Shown here: one piece after another, positions 9,592 to 19,000 of the stretch
How the letters are laid out: every line of letters begins with the position of its first letter
Position numbering within the stretch: the first letter of the stretch is position 1
Origin: Arthrobacter ipis
GTDB taxonomy: Bacteria; Actinomycetota; Actinomycetes; Actinomycetales; Micrococcaceae
Length of the DNA: 64,000 nucleotides
Reading direction: 5' to 3'
NCBI RefSeq assembly: GCF_014694315.1
Contig: NZ_JAAOXD010000001.1
Span: 1,038,093-1,102,092, forward strand
Made by a program: the position numbers and the translations under genes
The notes under the pieces: generated by a model
The model's input: only the letters and a program-made list of their open reading frames with translations
Told to the model about the DNA's origin: nothing
Database searches by the model: none

Positions 9592-9798
9592 GGCGAGTTC
9601 CTTTCGTGGGCAGGGAGTTAATTTGCATAACGCCCGGCAGGGCGGCGTCATTCCTCGGGGCGATGTGGCGCGGCTCTCAACCGGCCCGGCTCCCGGGGGC
9701 TTCCCCGCAGTTGCGGAACCAGAGACTACGATCGGAATTGGCTCTTTTTGCCTGCGCTCCCTGCCCGAACAATCACAGAGAATTGAGGACCGATCCTC

Positions 9799-11316
9799 GT
9801 GGTCAAGAATACTGAAGTCAACCTTAGTGCCATTGCAAGGGACCTGAAAAAGGCGGCAAGCGACGCAGTGGTCATCGGCGTCGGACAGGGCACGGACGGC
9901 CCGTTCCTGCTGGAAAACCCGTTGACGGCGAAGTCCGTCGAGGCACTGGCCGACTCCTTGAAGGTCCTCGGCATCACCGGCGCTCCGGACCAGGCGGTCC
10001 GCCTTCCCGGCCTTCCGGAAACGGGCTCCGGCATCCTGGTCCTGGCAGGCGTCGGCAAGGTCGACGCCGGGGGAAAGGTCTCGGGCGAGGGGCTGCGCCG
10101 CGCGGCGGGCTCCGCAGTCCGCCAGCTTGCCGGGCTGTCCTCCGTCACGCTGGCCTTCCCGACGGCGACCATCGCCGATGTTGCCGCCATTGCCGAGGGT
10201 GCCGCGCTGGGCGCGTACTCCTTCACCGAGTTCCGTTCGTCCAAGGACGGTCTCAAGGACCCCGTGGCCAACGTCGCCATCTTCACCGAACTGGCCGGCG
10301 ATAAGGACCTGAACGCCGCACTTGACCGTGCGCGCCTGCTGGGCAAGGCCGTCAACGCCACCCGCTCGCTCGTGAACCAGCCGCCGAGCCACCTCTACCC
10401 CGAGTCGTTCGCCGACGCCGCCAAGGACCTTTCCAAGGGACTGCCCGTCAAGGTCACGGTCTGGGACGAAAAGCGCCTGGAGAAGGAAGGCTTCGGCGGC
10501 ATCATGGGCGTCGGCAAAGGCTCCGCCCGGCAGCCCCGGCTCGTCAAGGTGGAGTACTCCCCTGCCAAGGCCACCCGGAAAATCGCACTGGTCGGCAAGG
10601 GCATCACCTTCGACACCGGCGGCATTTCCATCAAGCCGGCCCTCGGCATGGGTGACATGAAGAGCGACATGGCGGGAGCCGCCGTCGTGCTTAATACGGT
10701 GCTGGCCATCGCGGGCCTGGGCCTGCCCGTCAAGGCAACCGCCTGGCTGTGCATTGCCGAGAACATGCCCTCCGGCGCCGCCTCCCGTCCCGCCGACGTG
10801 CTGACCATGTTCGGCGGCAAGACGGTGGAAGTGCTGAACACCGACGCCGAAGGCCGGCTGGTGATGGCCGACGGCATCGTCGCGGCAAGCCAGGAGTACC
10901 CGGACGCCATCATCGACGTTGCCACCCTGACGGGCGCCCAACTGATCGCGCTCGGGAACCGCACCGCCGGCATCATGGGCGCGGACAGCGTGACCGGCCC
11001 GCTGAAGGCGGCCGCGGACCGGGCCGGCGAACTTGTCTGGCCCATGCCCCTGCCGGACGAGCTGCGGCCCAGCCTCGACTCCCAGGTGGCGGACCTCGCC
11101 AACATCGGTGAGCGCCACGGCGGCATGATGACGGCGGCCGTGTTCCTGCGCGAGTTCGTGGGCAAGGACAAGGGCGGCCAGACCATCCCGTGGGCGCACA
11201 TCGACATCGCCGGCCCCTCGTTCAACAACGGGGCGCCCTATGGCTACACGCCGAAGCAGGGCACCGGCTGCACCGTGCGCACGCTGGTGGCCTACGTCGA
11301 GGATCTCCTGGCCTAG
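9799..11316 (+). CDS. pepA: Leucyl aminopeptidase, M17 family
   Basis: A 505-residue cytosolic metallopeptidase that removes N-terminal residues from peptides. The C-terminal catalytic domain has GKGITFDTGGISIKP (metal-binding Lys and Asp), DMKSDMAGAAVV, and the M17 signature NTDAEGRLVMADG with two metal ligands and the catalytic Arg. A variable N-terminal domain occupies roughly residues 1-175. Length is normal. The start is GTG at 9799 with GAGGA upstream. A perfect 13-bp hairpin ends the gene. With the tricorn-like protease at 16-19.7 kb it could form part of a peptide-recycling route. Confidence 0.95.
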   Translation: MVKNTEVNLSAIARDLKKAASDAVVIGVGQGTDGPFLLENPLTAKSVEALADSLKVLGITGAPDQAVRLPGLPETGSGILVLAGVGKVDAGGKVSGEGLRRAAGSAVRQLAGLSSVTLAFPTATIADVAAIAEGAALGAYSFTEFRSSKDGLKDPVANVAIFTELAGDKDLNAALDRARLLGKAVNATRSLVNQPPSHLYPESFADAAKDLSKGLPVKVTVWDEKRLEKEGFGGIMGVGKGSARQPRLVKVEYSPAKATRKIALVGKGITFDTGGISIKPALGMGDMKSDMAGAAVVLNTVLAIAGLGLPVKATAWLCIAENMPSGAASRPADVLTMFGGKTVEVLNTDAEGRLVMADGIVAASQEYPDAIIDVATLTGAQLIALGNRTAGIMGADSVTGPLKAAADRAGELVWPMPLPDELRPSLDSQVADLANIGERHGGMMTAAVFLREFVGKDKGGQTIPWAHIDIAGPSFNNGAPYGYTPKQGTGCTVRTLVAYVEDLLA

Positions 11317-11343
11317 GTCTACTACCCACACAGGCCGGTGCGC

Positions 11344-11385
11344 CGCGGCTGTGTGGCAGCGTGATCCGCTCGCCACACAGCCGCG
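11344..11385 (+). terminator. Perfect 13-bp hairpin after pepA
   Basis: CGCGGCTGTGTGG (11344-11356) and its exact reverse complement (11373-11385), with further AGCG/CGCT pairing in the loop. It begins 27 bases after the pepA stop. There is no T-tract. Confidence 0.7.
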
Positions 11386-11439
11386 TGACACTCGACACAA
11401 GCGCTCCACAAAAGCACCGGCAAGGTGGAGCATGGATAA

Positions 11440-11461
11440 GTGGTTCGCTAAGGTGAACCAC
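11440..11461. promoter_or_regulatory. Inverted repeat upstream of lpdA
   Basis: GTGGTTC (11440-11446), 8 bases, GAACCAC (11455-11461). It lies about 112 bases before the lpdA start and about 35 bases before a CATAAT that could be a -10. It may be an operator or only a small hairpin. Confidence 0.3.
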
Positions 11462-11572
11462 GGTAGTCACAAATGAAAGGGAAATGGCCTGCTGGCATAA
11501 TCACGGCAGAGCAATTTCCAAGACCAGATGATGCGTACTCTCGTGTCATCGTTCACGCGAGGGAGCGTCTAA

Positions 11573-12955
11573 GTGGCCGATCAGGCAACTGCGCAAGAAT
11601 TCGACATCCTGGTACTCGGTGGTGGCAGCGGCGGATACGCCACGGCTCTCCGGGCCGTTCAGCTTGGCTTCACCGTTGGCCTCGTGGAGAAGGGCAAGCT
11701 CGGCGGTACCTGCCTCCACAACGGCTGCATTCCCACCAAGGCGCTGCTGCACTCGGCCGAACTGGCAGACCACGCCCGCGACTCCGCCAAGTACGGCGTG
11801 AACGTCACCTTGGACAGCATCGACATCACCGCTGTCAACGCGTACAAAGACGGCATCATCACCGGCAAGTTCAAGGGCCTGCAGGGCCTGATCAAGTCCA
11901 AGGGCATCACCGTCATCGAAGGTGAAGGCAAGCTGCAGGGCACCGACACCGTCGTCGTGAACGGCACGGCCTACAAGGGCAAGAACATCGTTCTTGCCAC
12001 GGGCTCCTATTCCCGCTCCCTGCCGGGCCTGGAAATCGGCGGCAAGGTAATCACCTCCGACGAAGCCCTGAAGATGGAAAACATCCCCAAGAGCGTCATC
12101 ATCCTGGGCGGCGGCGTGATCGGCGTCGAGTTCGCTTCGGTCTGGAAGTCCTTCGGCGTCGACGTCACCATCGTTGAGGGCCTGCCGTCGCTGGTCCCGA
12201 ACGAAGACGCAGCGATCGTCAAGAACTTTGAGCGTGCCTTCAAGAAGCGCGGCATCAAGTTCTCCACCGGTGTCTTCTTCCAAGGCGTCGAACAGAACAA
12301 CGACGGCGTCAAGGTCACCCTGGTTGACGGCAAGACCTTCGAAGCCGAACTGCTCCTCGTGGCAGTGGGCCGAGGTCCCGTGACCGCCAACCTCGGCTAC
12401 GAAGAGGCCGGCATCACCATCGACCGCGGCTTCGTCATCACCAACGAGCGCCTGCACACCGGCGTGGGCAACGTCTACGCCGTCGGCGACATTGTTCCCG
12501 GCGTCCAGCTCGCCCACCGCGGCTACCAGCAGGGCATCTTCGTGGCCGAGGAAATTGCCGGCCTGAAGCCCGTCATCGTCGAGGATGTCAACATCCCCAA
12601 GGTGACCTACTCGGAGCCCGAGATCGCCACCGTCGGCTACACCGAAAAGGCCGCGAAGGAAAAGTTCGGCGACGACCAGGTGGAGACCCAGGAGTACAAC
12701 CTGGCCGGCAACGGCAAGAGCTCCATCCTCGGCACCGGCGGCCTCGTGAAGCTGGTCCGCCAGAAGGACGGCCCCGTGGTGGGCGTTCACATGCTCGGCT
12801 CCCGCATGGGCGAGCAGATCGGCGAAGCACAGCTGATCGTGAACTGGGAAGCCTACCCGGAGGATGTGGCCCAGCTGCTGCACGCCCACCCGACCCAGAA
12901 CGAGGCCCTGGGCGAGGCCAACCTGGCCCTCGCCGGCAAAGCCCTTCACGGCTAA
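11573..12955 (+). CDS. lpdA: Dihydrolipoyl dehydrogenase (E3)
   Basis: A 460-residue FAD-dependent disulfide oxidoreductase that reoxidises dihydrolipoyl groups on 2-oxoacid dehydrogenase E2 subunits and makes NADH. It has an N-terminal FAD Rossmann motif (LVLGGGSGGYATA), redox cysteines 47 and 52 in GGTCLHNGCIP, an NAD Rossmann motif (IILGGGVIGVEFA), the FAD motif VYAVGDIVP, and catalytic HAHPTQNE (His439). The start is GTG at 11573 with GAGGGAG upstream. It sits directly before sucB, the E2 gene it serves, separated by a hairpin. Confidence 0.96.
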   Translation: MADQATAQEFDILVLGGGSGGYATALRAVQLGFTVGLVEKGKLGGTCLHNGCIPTKALLHSAELADHARDSAKYGVNVTLDSIDITAVNAYKDGIITGKFKGLQGLIKSKGITVIEGEGKLQGTDTVVVNGTAYKGKNIVLATGSYSRSLPGLEIGGKVITSDEALKMENIPKSVIILGGGVIGVEFASVWKSFGVDVTIVEGLPSLVPNEDAAIVKNFERAFKKRGIKFSTGVFFQGVEQNNDGVKVTLVDGKTFEAELLLVAVGRGPVTANLGYEEAGITIDRGFVITNERLHTGVGNVYAVGDIVPGVQLAHRGYQQGIFVAEEIAGLKPVIVEDVNIPKVTYSEPEIATVGYTEKAAKEKFGDDQVETQEYNLAGNGKSSILGTGGLVKLVRQKDGPVVGVHMLGSRMGEQIGEAQLIVNWEAYPEDVAQLLHAHPTQNEALGEANLALAGKALHG

Positions 12956-12975
12956 TTCGTTCCGCAAGACAACCA

Positions 12976-13018
12976 GGGCCTGGTGCACCCGGCTCGAACA
13001 GCAGCGTGCACCAGGCCC
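12976..13018 (+). terminator. Perfect 13-bp hairpin between lpdA and sucB
   Basis: GGGCCTGGTGCAC (12976-12988) and its exact reverse complement (13006-13018), with a 17-base loop. It lies 21 bases after lpdA and 55 bases before sucB. It may end lpdA transcription or limit read-through into sucB. No T-tract. Confidence 0.6.
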
Positions 13019-13072
13019 GAACAATGCAGCAACCATCCGCACTTTAGATCAATAAAGGAGAACGGGGACGAC

Positions 13073-14824
13073 ATGTCTGAATCCGTTAACTTGCCCGCCC
13101 TCGGTGAGAGCGTCACCGAAGGAACTGTCACCCGCTGGCTCAAGCAGGTAGGTGACCGGGTAGAGGTGGACGAACCGCTGCTCGAGGTTTCCACCGACAA
13201 AGTAGACACTGAAATCCCCTCTCCGATCGCCGGCGTCATCGAGGAAATCCTCGTGGCCGAAGATGAGACCGCTGAAGTTGGCGCCCCGCTGGTGCGCATC
13301 GGTGACGGCTCGGGCAGCGGCGCTGCCGAAGAGGCCCCCGCCGCAGCTCCCGCCGAAGAGGCACCTGCAGCAGCCCCCGCAGCTCCCGTCGAAGAGGCAC
13401 CTGCTGCAGCACCCGTCCAGGAAGCACCCGCCGCAGAAGCAGCACCCGCCTCCTCCGGCGAAGGCCACGAGGTTACCCTGCCCGCACTTGGCGAGAGCGT
13501 CACCGAAGGCACTGTCACCCGCTGGCTCAAGGCCATTGGCGACACCGTTGAAGTTGATGAGCCGCTGCTCGAGGTCTCCACCGACAAGGTAGACACCGAG
13601 ATCCCGTCCCCCGTGGCCGGCACGCTGCAGGAAATCCGCGTCAACGAGGACGAGACCGCCGAGGTTGGCTCTGTCCTCGCCGTCATCGGCTCCGGCGCCG
13701 CTGCTCCTGCTGCGGCTCCCGAGAAGCCCGCCGAGGCCCCCGCCGCCCCCGCAGCGGAACAGCCCGCCCCGGCAGCCGAGAAGCCCGCTGAAGCCCCTGC
13801 TCCGCAGGCAGCACCCGCGCCCCAGGCAGCACCCGCACCGCAGGCTGCACCGGCTCCCCAGGCAGCACCCGCCCCGCAGGCCGCCCCGGCCGCAGGCGGC
13901 GAGTCCGGCTACGTCACTCCGCTGGTCCGCAAGCTCGCCAACCAGCACGGCGTGGACATCGCCTCCGTCTCCGGCACGGGCGTCGGCGGCCGCATCCGCA
14001 AGCAGGACGTCCTGGCCGCTGCTGAATCCAAGGCCGCTCCGGCAGCCGCAGCGCCGGCAGCCCCTGCCGCCTCCGCAGCCCCGTCGGCCGCAGCGTCCTC
14101 GCTGCGCGGCACCGTCAAGAAGGCACCGCGGATCCGCCAGGTCATCGCCCGCCGCATGCGTGAGTCGCTGGATGTTTCCACCCAGCTGACCCAGGTCCAC
14201 GAAGTGGACATGACCAAGGTGGCCAAGCTGCGCCTGAAGGCCAAGAACTCGTTCCAGGCCCAGAACGGCGTCAAGCTCACGTTCCTGCCCTTCATCGCCA
14301 AGGCCGTGGCCGAGGCCCTCAAGCAGCACGCCACGCTCAACGCCGCGTACGACGAGGACAAGCAGGAAATCACGTACCACAACGCCGAGCACCTGGCGAT
14401 CGCCGTCGACACCGACAAGGGCCTGCTGGTTCCGGTCATCTCCGACGCCGGAAGCCTGAACCTCGCCGGCCTGGCCGGCAAGATCGCCGACGTCGCGGAC
14501 CGCACCCGCAACGGCAAGATCGGCCCGGACGAACTGTCCGGCGGTACGTTCAGCATCACCAACATCGGCTCCGTCGGCGCACTGTTCGACACCCCGATCA
14601 TCAACCAGCCGCAGGTCGGCATCCTGGGCACCGGCGCGATCGTCAAGCGCCCCGTAGTGGTCCAGGACGAGAACGGTGACGACTCGATCGCCATCCGCTC
14701 CATGATGTACCTTTCCCTCACGTACGACCACCGCCTGGTGGACGGTGCAGACGCCGGTCGCTTCCTGCAGACGCTGAAGGCCCGCCTCGAAGAGGGCGCG
14801 TTCGAAGCGGACCTGGGACTGTAA
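13073..14824 (+). CDS. sucB: 2-oxoglutarate/2-oxoacid dehydrogenase E2 (dihydrolipoamide acyltransferase)
   Basis: A 583-residue E2 core enzyme. Two tandem lipoyl domains each carry [12 protein letters not shown], with the lipoylated lysines near residues 43 and 172. They are joined by Ala/Pro/Glu-rich flexible linkers; the second linker has several QAAPAP units (about 13800-13890). A peripheral subunit-binding domain ([20 protein letters not shown]) follows, then the catalytic acyltransferase domain ending in [14 protein letters not shown] with the active-site His and Asp. Actinobacterial sucB-type E2 can serve both pyruvate and 2-oxoglutarate dehydrogenase, so substrate is uncertain. The ATG at 13073 follows AAAGGAG. 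LipB and LipA, encoded 8 kb downstream, supply its cofactor. Confidence 0.93.
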   Translation: MSESVNLPALGESVTEGTVTRWLKQVGDRVEVDEPLLEVSTDKVDTEIPSPIAGVIEEILVAEDETAEVGAPLVRIGDGSGSGAAEEAPAAAPAEEAPAAAPAAPVEEAPAAAPVQEAPAAEAAPASSGEGHEVTLPALGESVTEGTVTRWLKAIGDTVEVDEPLLEVSTDKVDTEIPSPVAGTLQEIRVNEDETAEVGSVLAVIGSGAAAPAAAPEKPAEAPAAPAAEQPAPAAEKPAEAPAPQAAPAPQAAPAPQAAPAPQAAPAPQAAPAAGGESGYVTPLVRKLANQHGVDIASVSGTGVGGRIRKQDVLAAAESKAAPAAAAPAAPAASAAPSAAASSLRGTVKKAPRIRQVIARRMRESLDVSTQLTQVHEVDMTKVAKLRLKAKNSFQAQNGVKLTFLPFIAKAVAEALKQHATLNAAYDEDKQEITYHNAEHLAIAVDTDKGLLVPVISDAGSLNLAGLAGKIADVADRTRNGKIGPDELSGGTFSITNIGSVGALFDTPIINQPQVGILGTGAIVKRPVVVQDENGDDSIAIRSMMYLSLTYDHRLVDGADAGRFLQTLKARLEEGAFEADLGL

Positions 14825-14850
14825 CCCTGCGACTGTAGCCAACTGCCAAT

Positions 14851-14910
14851 AACGACGGCGGTGCGGGCGCCGGTGGATTGCCACCGGAGTCCGTGCCACC
14901 GTCGTTGTTT
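14851..14910 (+). terminator. Long hairpin after sucB
   Basis: AACGACGG (14851-14858) pairs with CCGTCGTT (14899-14906), then GTTT. Inside is a perfect CCGGTGG/CCACCGG stem with an ATTG loop. It ends sucB transcription. Confidence 0.75.
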
Positions 14911-14985
14911 AAACGCCTCCGGGGCAACTTTTAAACCGTCACAGTGCCACGCGTGGATTTGCTACAGGACGTAGAACAGACTGGC

Positions 14986-14991
14986 TAAGCT
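14986..14991 (+). promoter_or_regulatory. -10 hexamer, leaderless promoter of the small membrane protein gene
   Basis: TAAGCT, then 6 bases (GGAGCC), then the ATG at 14998. The GGAG could also act as a weak ribosome site, so the leaderless reading is likely but not certain. Confidence 0.5.
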
Positions 14992-14997
14992 GGAGCC

Positions 14998-15369
14998 ATG
15001 ACTATTCTCTTCAACATTCTGGTGTTCCTGCACGTCGTCGGAGCGGCCATGATCGTGGGCTACTGGATCGGCACGATGAAGCAGCCCACCGTGCACCCCC
15101 GCCAGCGCGACGGAGCCTTCCTGCAGCTGCTCACAGGCATCGCCATGATGGGTGTACTGCCGATTCTTCATAATCAGGATCCGACCAATTTTGGCGACCC
15201 GAACTACGCCAAGCTGGGCATCAAGTTCGTCATCGCCGTCGTGGTGGCAGTCCTGGCTGTGATTGGCGCGCGCAAGGTCAAGAACGGGCAGCCCGTCTCA
15301 ACCGGCCTCGCACACGGCGTTGGCGGGCTGGCACTGATCAACATCGCCATCGCCACCCTGTGGAACTAA
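14998..15369 (+). CDS. Small conserved membrane protein
   Basis: A 123-residue protein with about four hydrophobic segments: FNILVFLHVVGAAMIVGYWI, LLTGIAMMGVLPIL, FVIAVVVAVLAVIGA, and a C-terminal GGLALINIAIATLW. The pattern of a short four-helix bundle with a conserved His in the first helix resembles small actinobacterial integral membrane proteins without known function. There is no signal peptide cleavage site. It is transcribed alone between sucB and osmC. Function unknown. Confidence 0.75.
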   Translation: MTILFNILVFLHVVGAAMIVGYWIGTMKQPTVHPRQRDGAFLQLLTGIAMMGVLPILHNQDPTNFGDPNYAKLGIKFVIAVVVAVLAVIGARKVKNGQPVSTGLAHGVGGLALINIAIATLWN

Positions 15370-15530
15370 CAGCCGAACCAACCCGGAACCAGGCCGCAAA
15401 TCCGGCAATTCGGTCATAATCCTCTGACAGCGGACAACCCGTGCACGCGGGGCACCTAATCCATAGGATTGGTAGCGGCGGGGCTCTGGCAGGCGCCGGA
15501 CCCCGGATCGAATCAACGTTGAGGAGTGAC

Positions 15531-15959
15531 ATGGCTACAACACGCAACGCGCACACTGTATGGACCGGCAGCCTGACGGAGGGTTCAGGCAACACCACGC
15601 TGGACAGCTCGGGCCTCGGCACGTTCGACGTCACCTGGAAGGCCCGCACCGAGGCGGCAGGCGGCAAGACCAGCCCCGAAGAACTCATCGCCGCGGCACA
15701 CTCCGCATGCTTCTCCATGGCGTTCAGCCACGAGCTGAGCCAGGCCGGTTTCACCCCGGACGAAGTCAACACCAAGGCGGAAGTTGGCTTCCAGCCCGGC
15801 ACCGGCATCACCGGCAGCCACCTGACCCTGAACGCCCGCATCCCCGGCATCTCCGAGGAGGACTTCCAGCGCATCGCGGAGTCCGCCAAGAAGGGCTGCC
15901 CGGTATCGCAGGCCCTGACCGGCATCGAGATCACCCTGGACGCCACCCTGGCCTCCTGA
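15531..15959 (+). CDS. OsmC family peroxiredoxin
   Basis: A 142-residue OsmC/Ohr-fold protein that reduces organic hydroperoxides with paired cysteines. Cys60 is in AAAHSACFSMAFS and Cys123 in KKGCPVSQAL, the spacing expected for the OsmC subgroup. The N-terminal WTGSLTEGSGNTTLDSSGLG motif is also typical of OsmC rather than Ohr. The ATG at 15531 follows GAGGAG; the frame is open further upstream but the family N-terminus starts here. It converges on the tricorn gene with a shared hairpin between. Confidence 0.92.
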   Translation: MATTRNAHTVWTGSLTEGSGNTTLDSSGLGTFDVTWKARTEAAGGKTSPEELIAAAHSACFSMAFSHELSQAGFTPDEVNTKAEVGFQPGTGITGSHLTLNARIPGISEEDFQRIAESAKKGCPVSQALTGIEITLDATLAS

Positions 15960-15971
15960 TCTTAAAAGCCC

Positions 15972-16016
15972 GAAGGCCCTGTTCCCCTGGTAAATCCAGT
16001 CGGGAACAGGGCCTTC
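15972..16016. terminator. Perfect 15-bp hairpin between osmC and the tricorn gene
   Basis: GAAGGCCCTGTTCCC (15972-15986) and its exact reverse complement (16002-16016), with a 15-base loop. It lies between convergent stop codons and is probably bidirectional. Confidence 0.8.
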
Positions 16017-16070
16017 ATGCGTTTCGGGGAGGGGCCGCCGGCTCTGGGCCGGCAGCCCCCGGCTTCCCCG

Positions 16071-19000
16071 CTACGCGCCGGCGCGGCGGGCCGGCAGCGG
16101 TTCCGGCCGCAGCCGGCGGTAGCCCTCGCGGGCCGGCGGCCGGTCCGTGGGCAGCTCCTGCACCATCTCCTTCAGCGCCGTGATGCCCGACTCCAGCTGG
16201 GGGTCCCGGCGGGCAGCGTACGCGTGCGGCGGGAACGTCACCTCGATGTCCGGAGCCACGCCGTGGTTTTCGACGCTCCAGCCCACGCCGCCGCCGAACC
16301 ACGTGGCGTAGCGGGGCTGCGTCACGCCTGTTCCGTCGGCAAGCGTGAAGCGGTTGTCGATGCCGACGACACCGCCCCAGGTGCGGGTGCCGATCACCGG
16401 GCCGATGCCGCGCAGCTTCGAGACCTGCGTGATGATGTCGCCATCGGAACCGGCAAATTCATCGGCCAGGATGATGACGGGACCGCGCGGCGCGTGGTGC
16501 GGATAGGTCCGGGGCTTTTCGCCGCGGGGCATGCTCCAGCCCGTCACCTTCCGACCGATCAGTTCGGCCACAAGCTGGGAGGTGTGCCCGCCGCGGTTGC
16601 GGCGCACATCCACGATCAGGCCGTCAAGCGCCGTCTCGGTGTCCAGGTCGCGGTGGAGCTGCGCCCAGCCGTTGGCCATCATGTCCGGGATATGCAGGTA
16701 GCCGAACTTGCCGTCCGACGCTTCGCGTACTGTGCGGCGGTTGGCATTCACCCAGTCCTGGTACCGCAGCCGTTCCTCATCCCTGATGGGGACGACCGCG
16801 ATCCGGCGCTGGGCTCCGGCTGCCGGGCCGTGGCCGGCGCCGTTGCGGATGGTCAGTTCAACGGCACGTCCCGCCGCGCCCACCAGTTGCATGGCGGGGG
16901 TCAGGGACTCTGTGAGGCGCACGCCGTCGATTGCCAGCAGGACGTCCCCGGCCTTGGCGTCGGCGCCCGGCCGGGTCAGCGGCGAGGTGGCCAGCGGGTC
17001 CGACGATTCGCCGGCCAGGATGCGCTCGATTTCCCATCCCTCACCGGTGAACGCGAGGTCGGCACCCAGCCGGCCCTGGCCGTTGCTGCCGTTTTCCGTG
17101 GCCGCCGCCGGGCGCACATAAGCGTGGGACGTGCCGAGCTCGCCATGCAGCTCCCACAGCAGGTCCACCAGGTCGTCATGCGATCCGAGCCGCTCCACCA
17201 GCGGACGGTAGCGGGCGTGGATGGAGTCCCAGTCCTGGCCCGCCATGTCCTCGGTCCAGAAGAAGTCGCGCTGCAGCCGCCATGCCTCGTCGAACGCCTG
17301 GCCCCATACGCTCAGCGGATCCATCAGGACGCGGATGCGGGTGAGGTCCACCTTGACCTGCTGGCCGGAGTCCTCGTCGGCCTTCACGTCGGAGGGCACC
17401 ACCCGGACCTGCTTGTCGTGGACCAGGACCACCTTCCTGCCGTCGCCGGACAGGCGGTAGCTGTCCAGGGAGTCCACGAGGGTGGTGCTCTTGCGCTTGG
17501 CCAGGTCGAAGCGGACCAGGCTCGGGGCGGCGTTCTTGTCCTCCAGGCTCGCCCTGCCCTCCCCGGTGACGCCGGCGAGGGCGCTGTCGAGCCACAGCAG
17601 CGCACCGTCGGCGGCGGTCAGGGCCGAGTAGTTGCCCTGCGGGACCGGGACGCTGATGACCCGGTGGGCGAGGCCGTCGGCGTCCACCTTCACGGCGGCC
17701 GGCGCCGTTTCGCCTTCTGCGGCTGCGCCGGAGTTGGCTGCACCTGACTGCGCTGTACCGGGCCGGGGTGCGGTGCGGTCCGCCAAGGCGACGCTGGGGC
17801 CGAACGGCGAAGCGGTGTCCGCCGCGAGTGCCACGAGGTAGGGCTTGATGGGGCTGGGGAAGGAAAGGTCAAAGGAATGGCCGTCGTAGACGGGATCGAA
17901 ACTGCGGTTGGAGAGGAAGGCCAGGAACTTACCGTCCGGGGAGAACGACGGCGATTCGTCCCGGAAGCGTCCGTCCGTCACCTCCACAATGGCTGCCCCG
18001 GCCTTGGCCTCCGGGGCCTTGGCTGTCCCGGCCATGGCGTCCGGGGTGCTGGTTTCCCGGACATTCGTGTCAAGGGCGTCGGCACGGACCAGGCGCAGGC
18101 GGCTGCGTGACCCGAAGGACGTCACCGGTTCAGACCAGGCGAGCCAGGCGGAGTCCGGCGACCAGGCGAGGTCCTCAATGCTGCCCTCGCCGATGCTGGT
18201 TACCGCCGTCAGCGTGCCGTCCCGGGTGTCAGCGATGTACAGGTCGCCAAAGGCGGTTCCGATGGCGATCCAGCGGCCGTCCGGGCTGGCTTCGATGGCA
18301 CTGGCGCGTGAAGGCCTGGGGAACCGGACCGTGAGCGGGCCTGATTCTGCCGCAACGGTGCCGGTTGCCTGGCCGGCCGTTGTTTCGGTCGCAGTCCCGG
18401 TCGCTGCCTCCGCCGGGGCGAGGTCGGCCGCAGCGTCATCGGCCACCGGGTGGGTGGCGCGGGGCCCCGCTACGCCCGCGGCGGAGACAGGGCTGGGCAG
18501 GGGAACTTCCGGTGCCGCAGCTTCCGGCTGATCCCCGGCGGGTACGCTGTCCGGGGCAGCGCCGGTCTTGGCCGCCGCTGAGGCCTTGGCGGCTGCATGG
18601 ACTGCGGCATCGTATCCCGGTACCTGCGGGGCGATTTCCCTGATGAACAGGGCCTCCTCGCCGTCGTGGTCAGCCACGTATGCGATGCGGCCGTCCGGAA
18701 GTGGACGGGGCAGGCGGGCGCGCACCCCGGCCGTTGCCTCGACCACGCGGGACGGTCCGTCCTTGTGCCGGAGCCAGTGGATTGTTCCATGGGCCTCCAC
18801 AGCGCTGGCTTCCCCTGCGGTGTCCGGCCGGACGTCGCCGAGGTGCTTGGAGACCTTGAGGAGCGAGGGACGGCGGCCCTGGGACGCCGATCCAAGCGTG
18901 ATCTCCAGGCGGACGGCCTCGGACCCGAGGTTATGCAGTAGCCAGAGCTCACCGGCCGATTCGAAGATGACGCGTTTGCCGTCGGTGGAGGCGTGGCGGA

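Noticed and set aside
9592..11433. Upstream extension of the PAC2 frame through the whole pepA gene
   Set aside because: The conserved PAC2 protein starts at the GTG at 9591 behind a good ribosome site; the rest is antisense to pepA.
13800..13890. Repeat sequence in sucB as a mobile or regulatory repeat
   Set aside because: It encodes the QAAPAP flexible linker, normal for lipoyl-domain proteins; period and frame match the amino-acid repeat.
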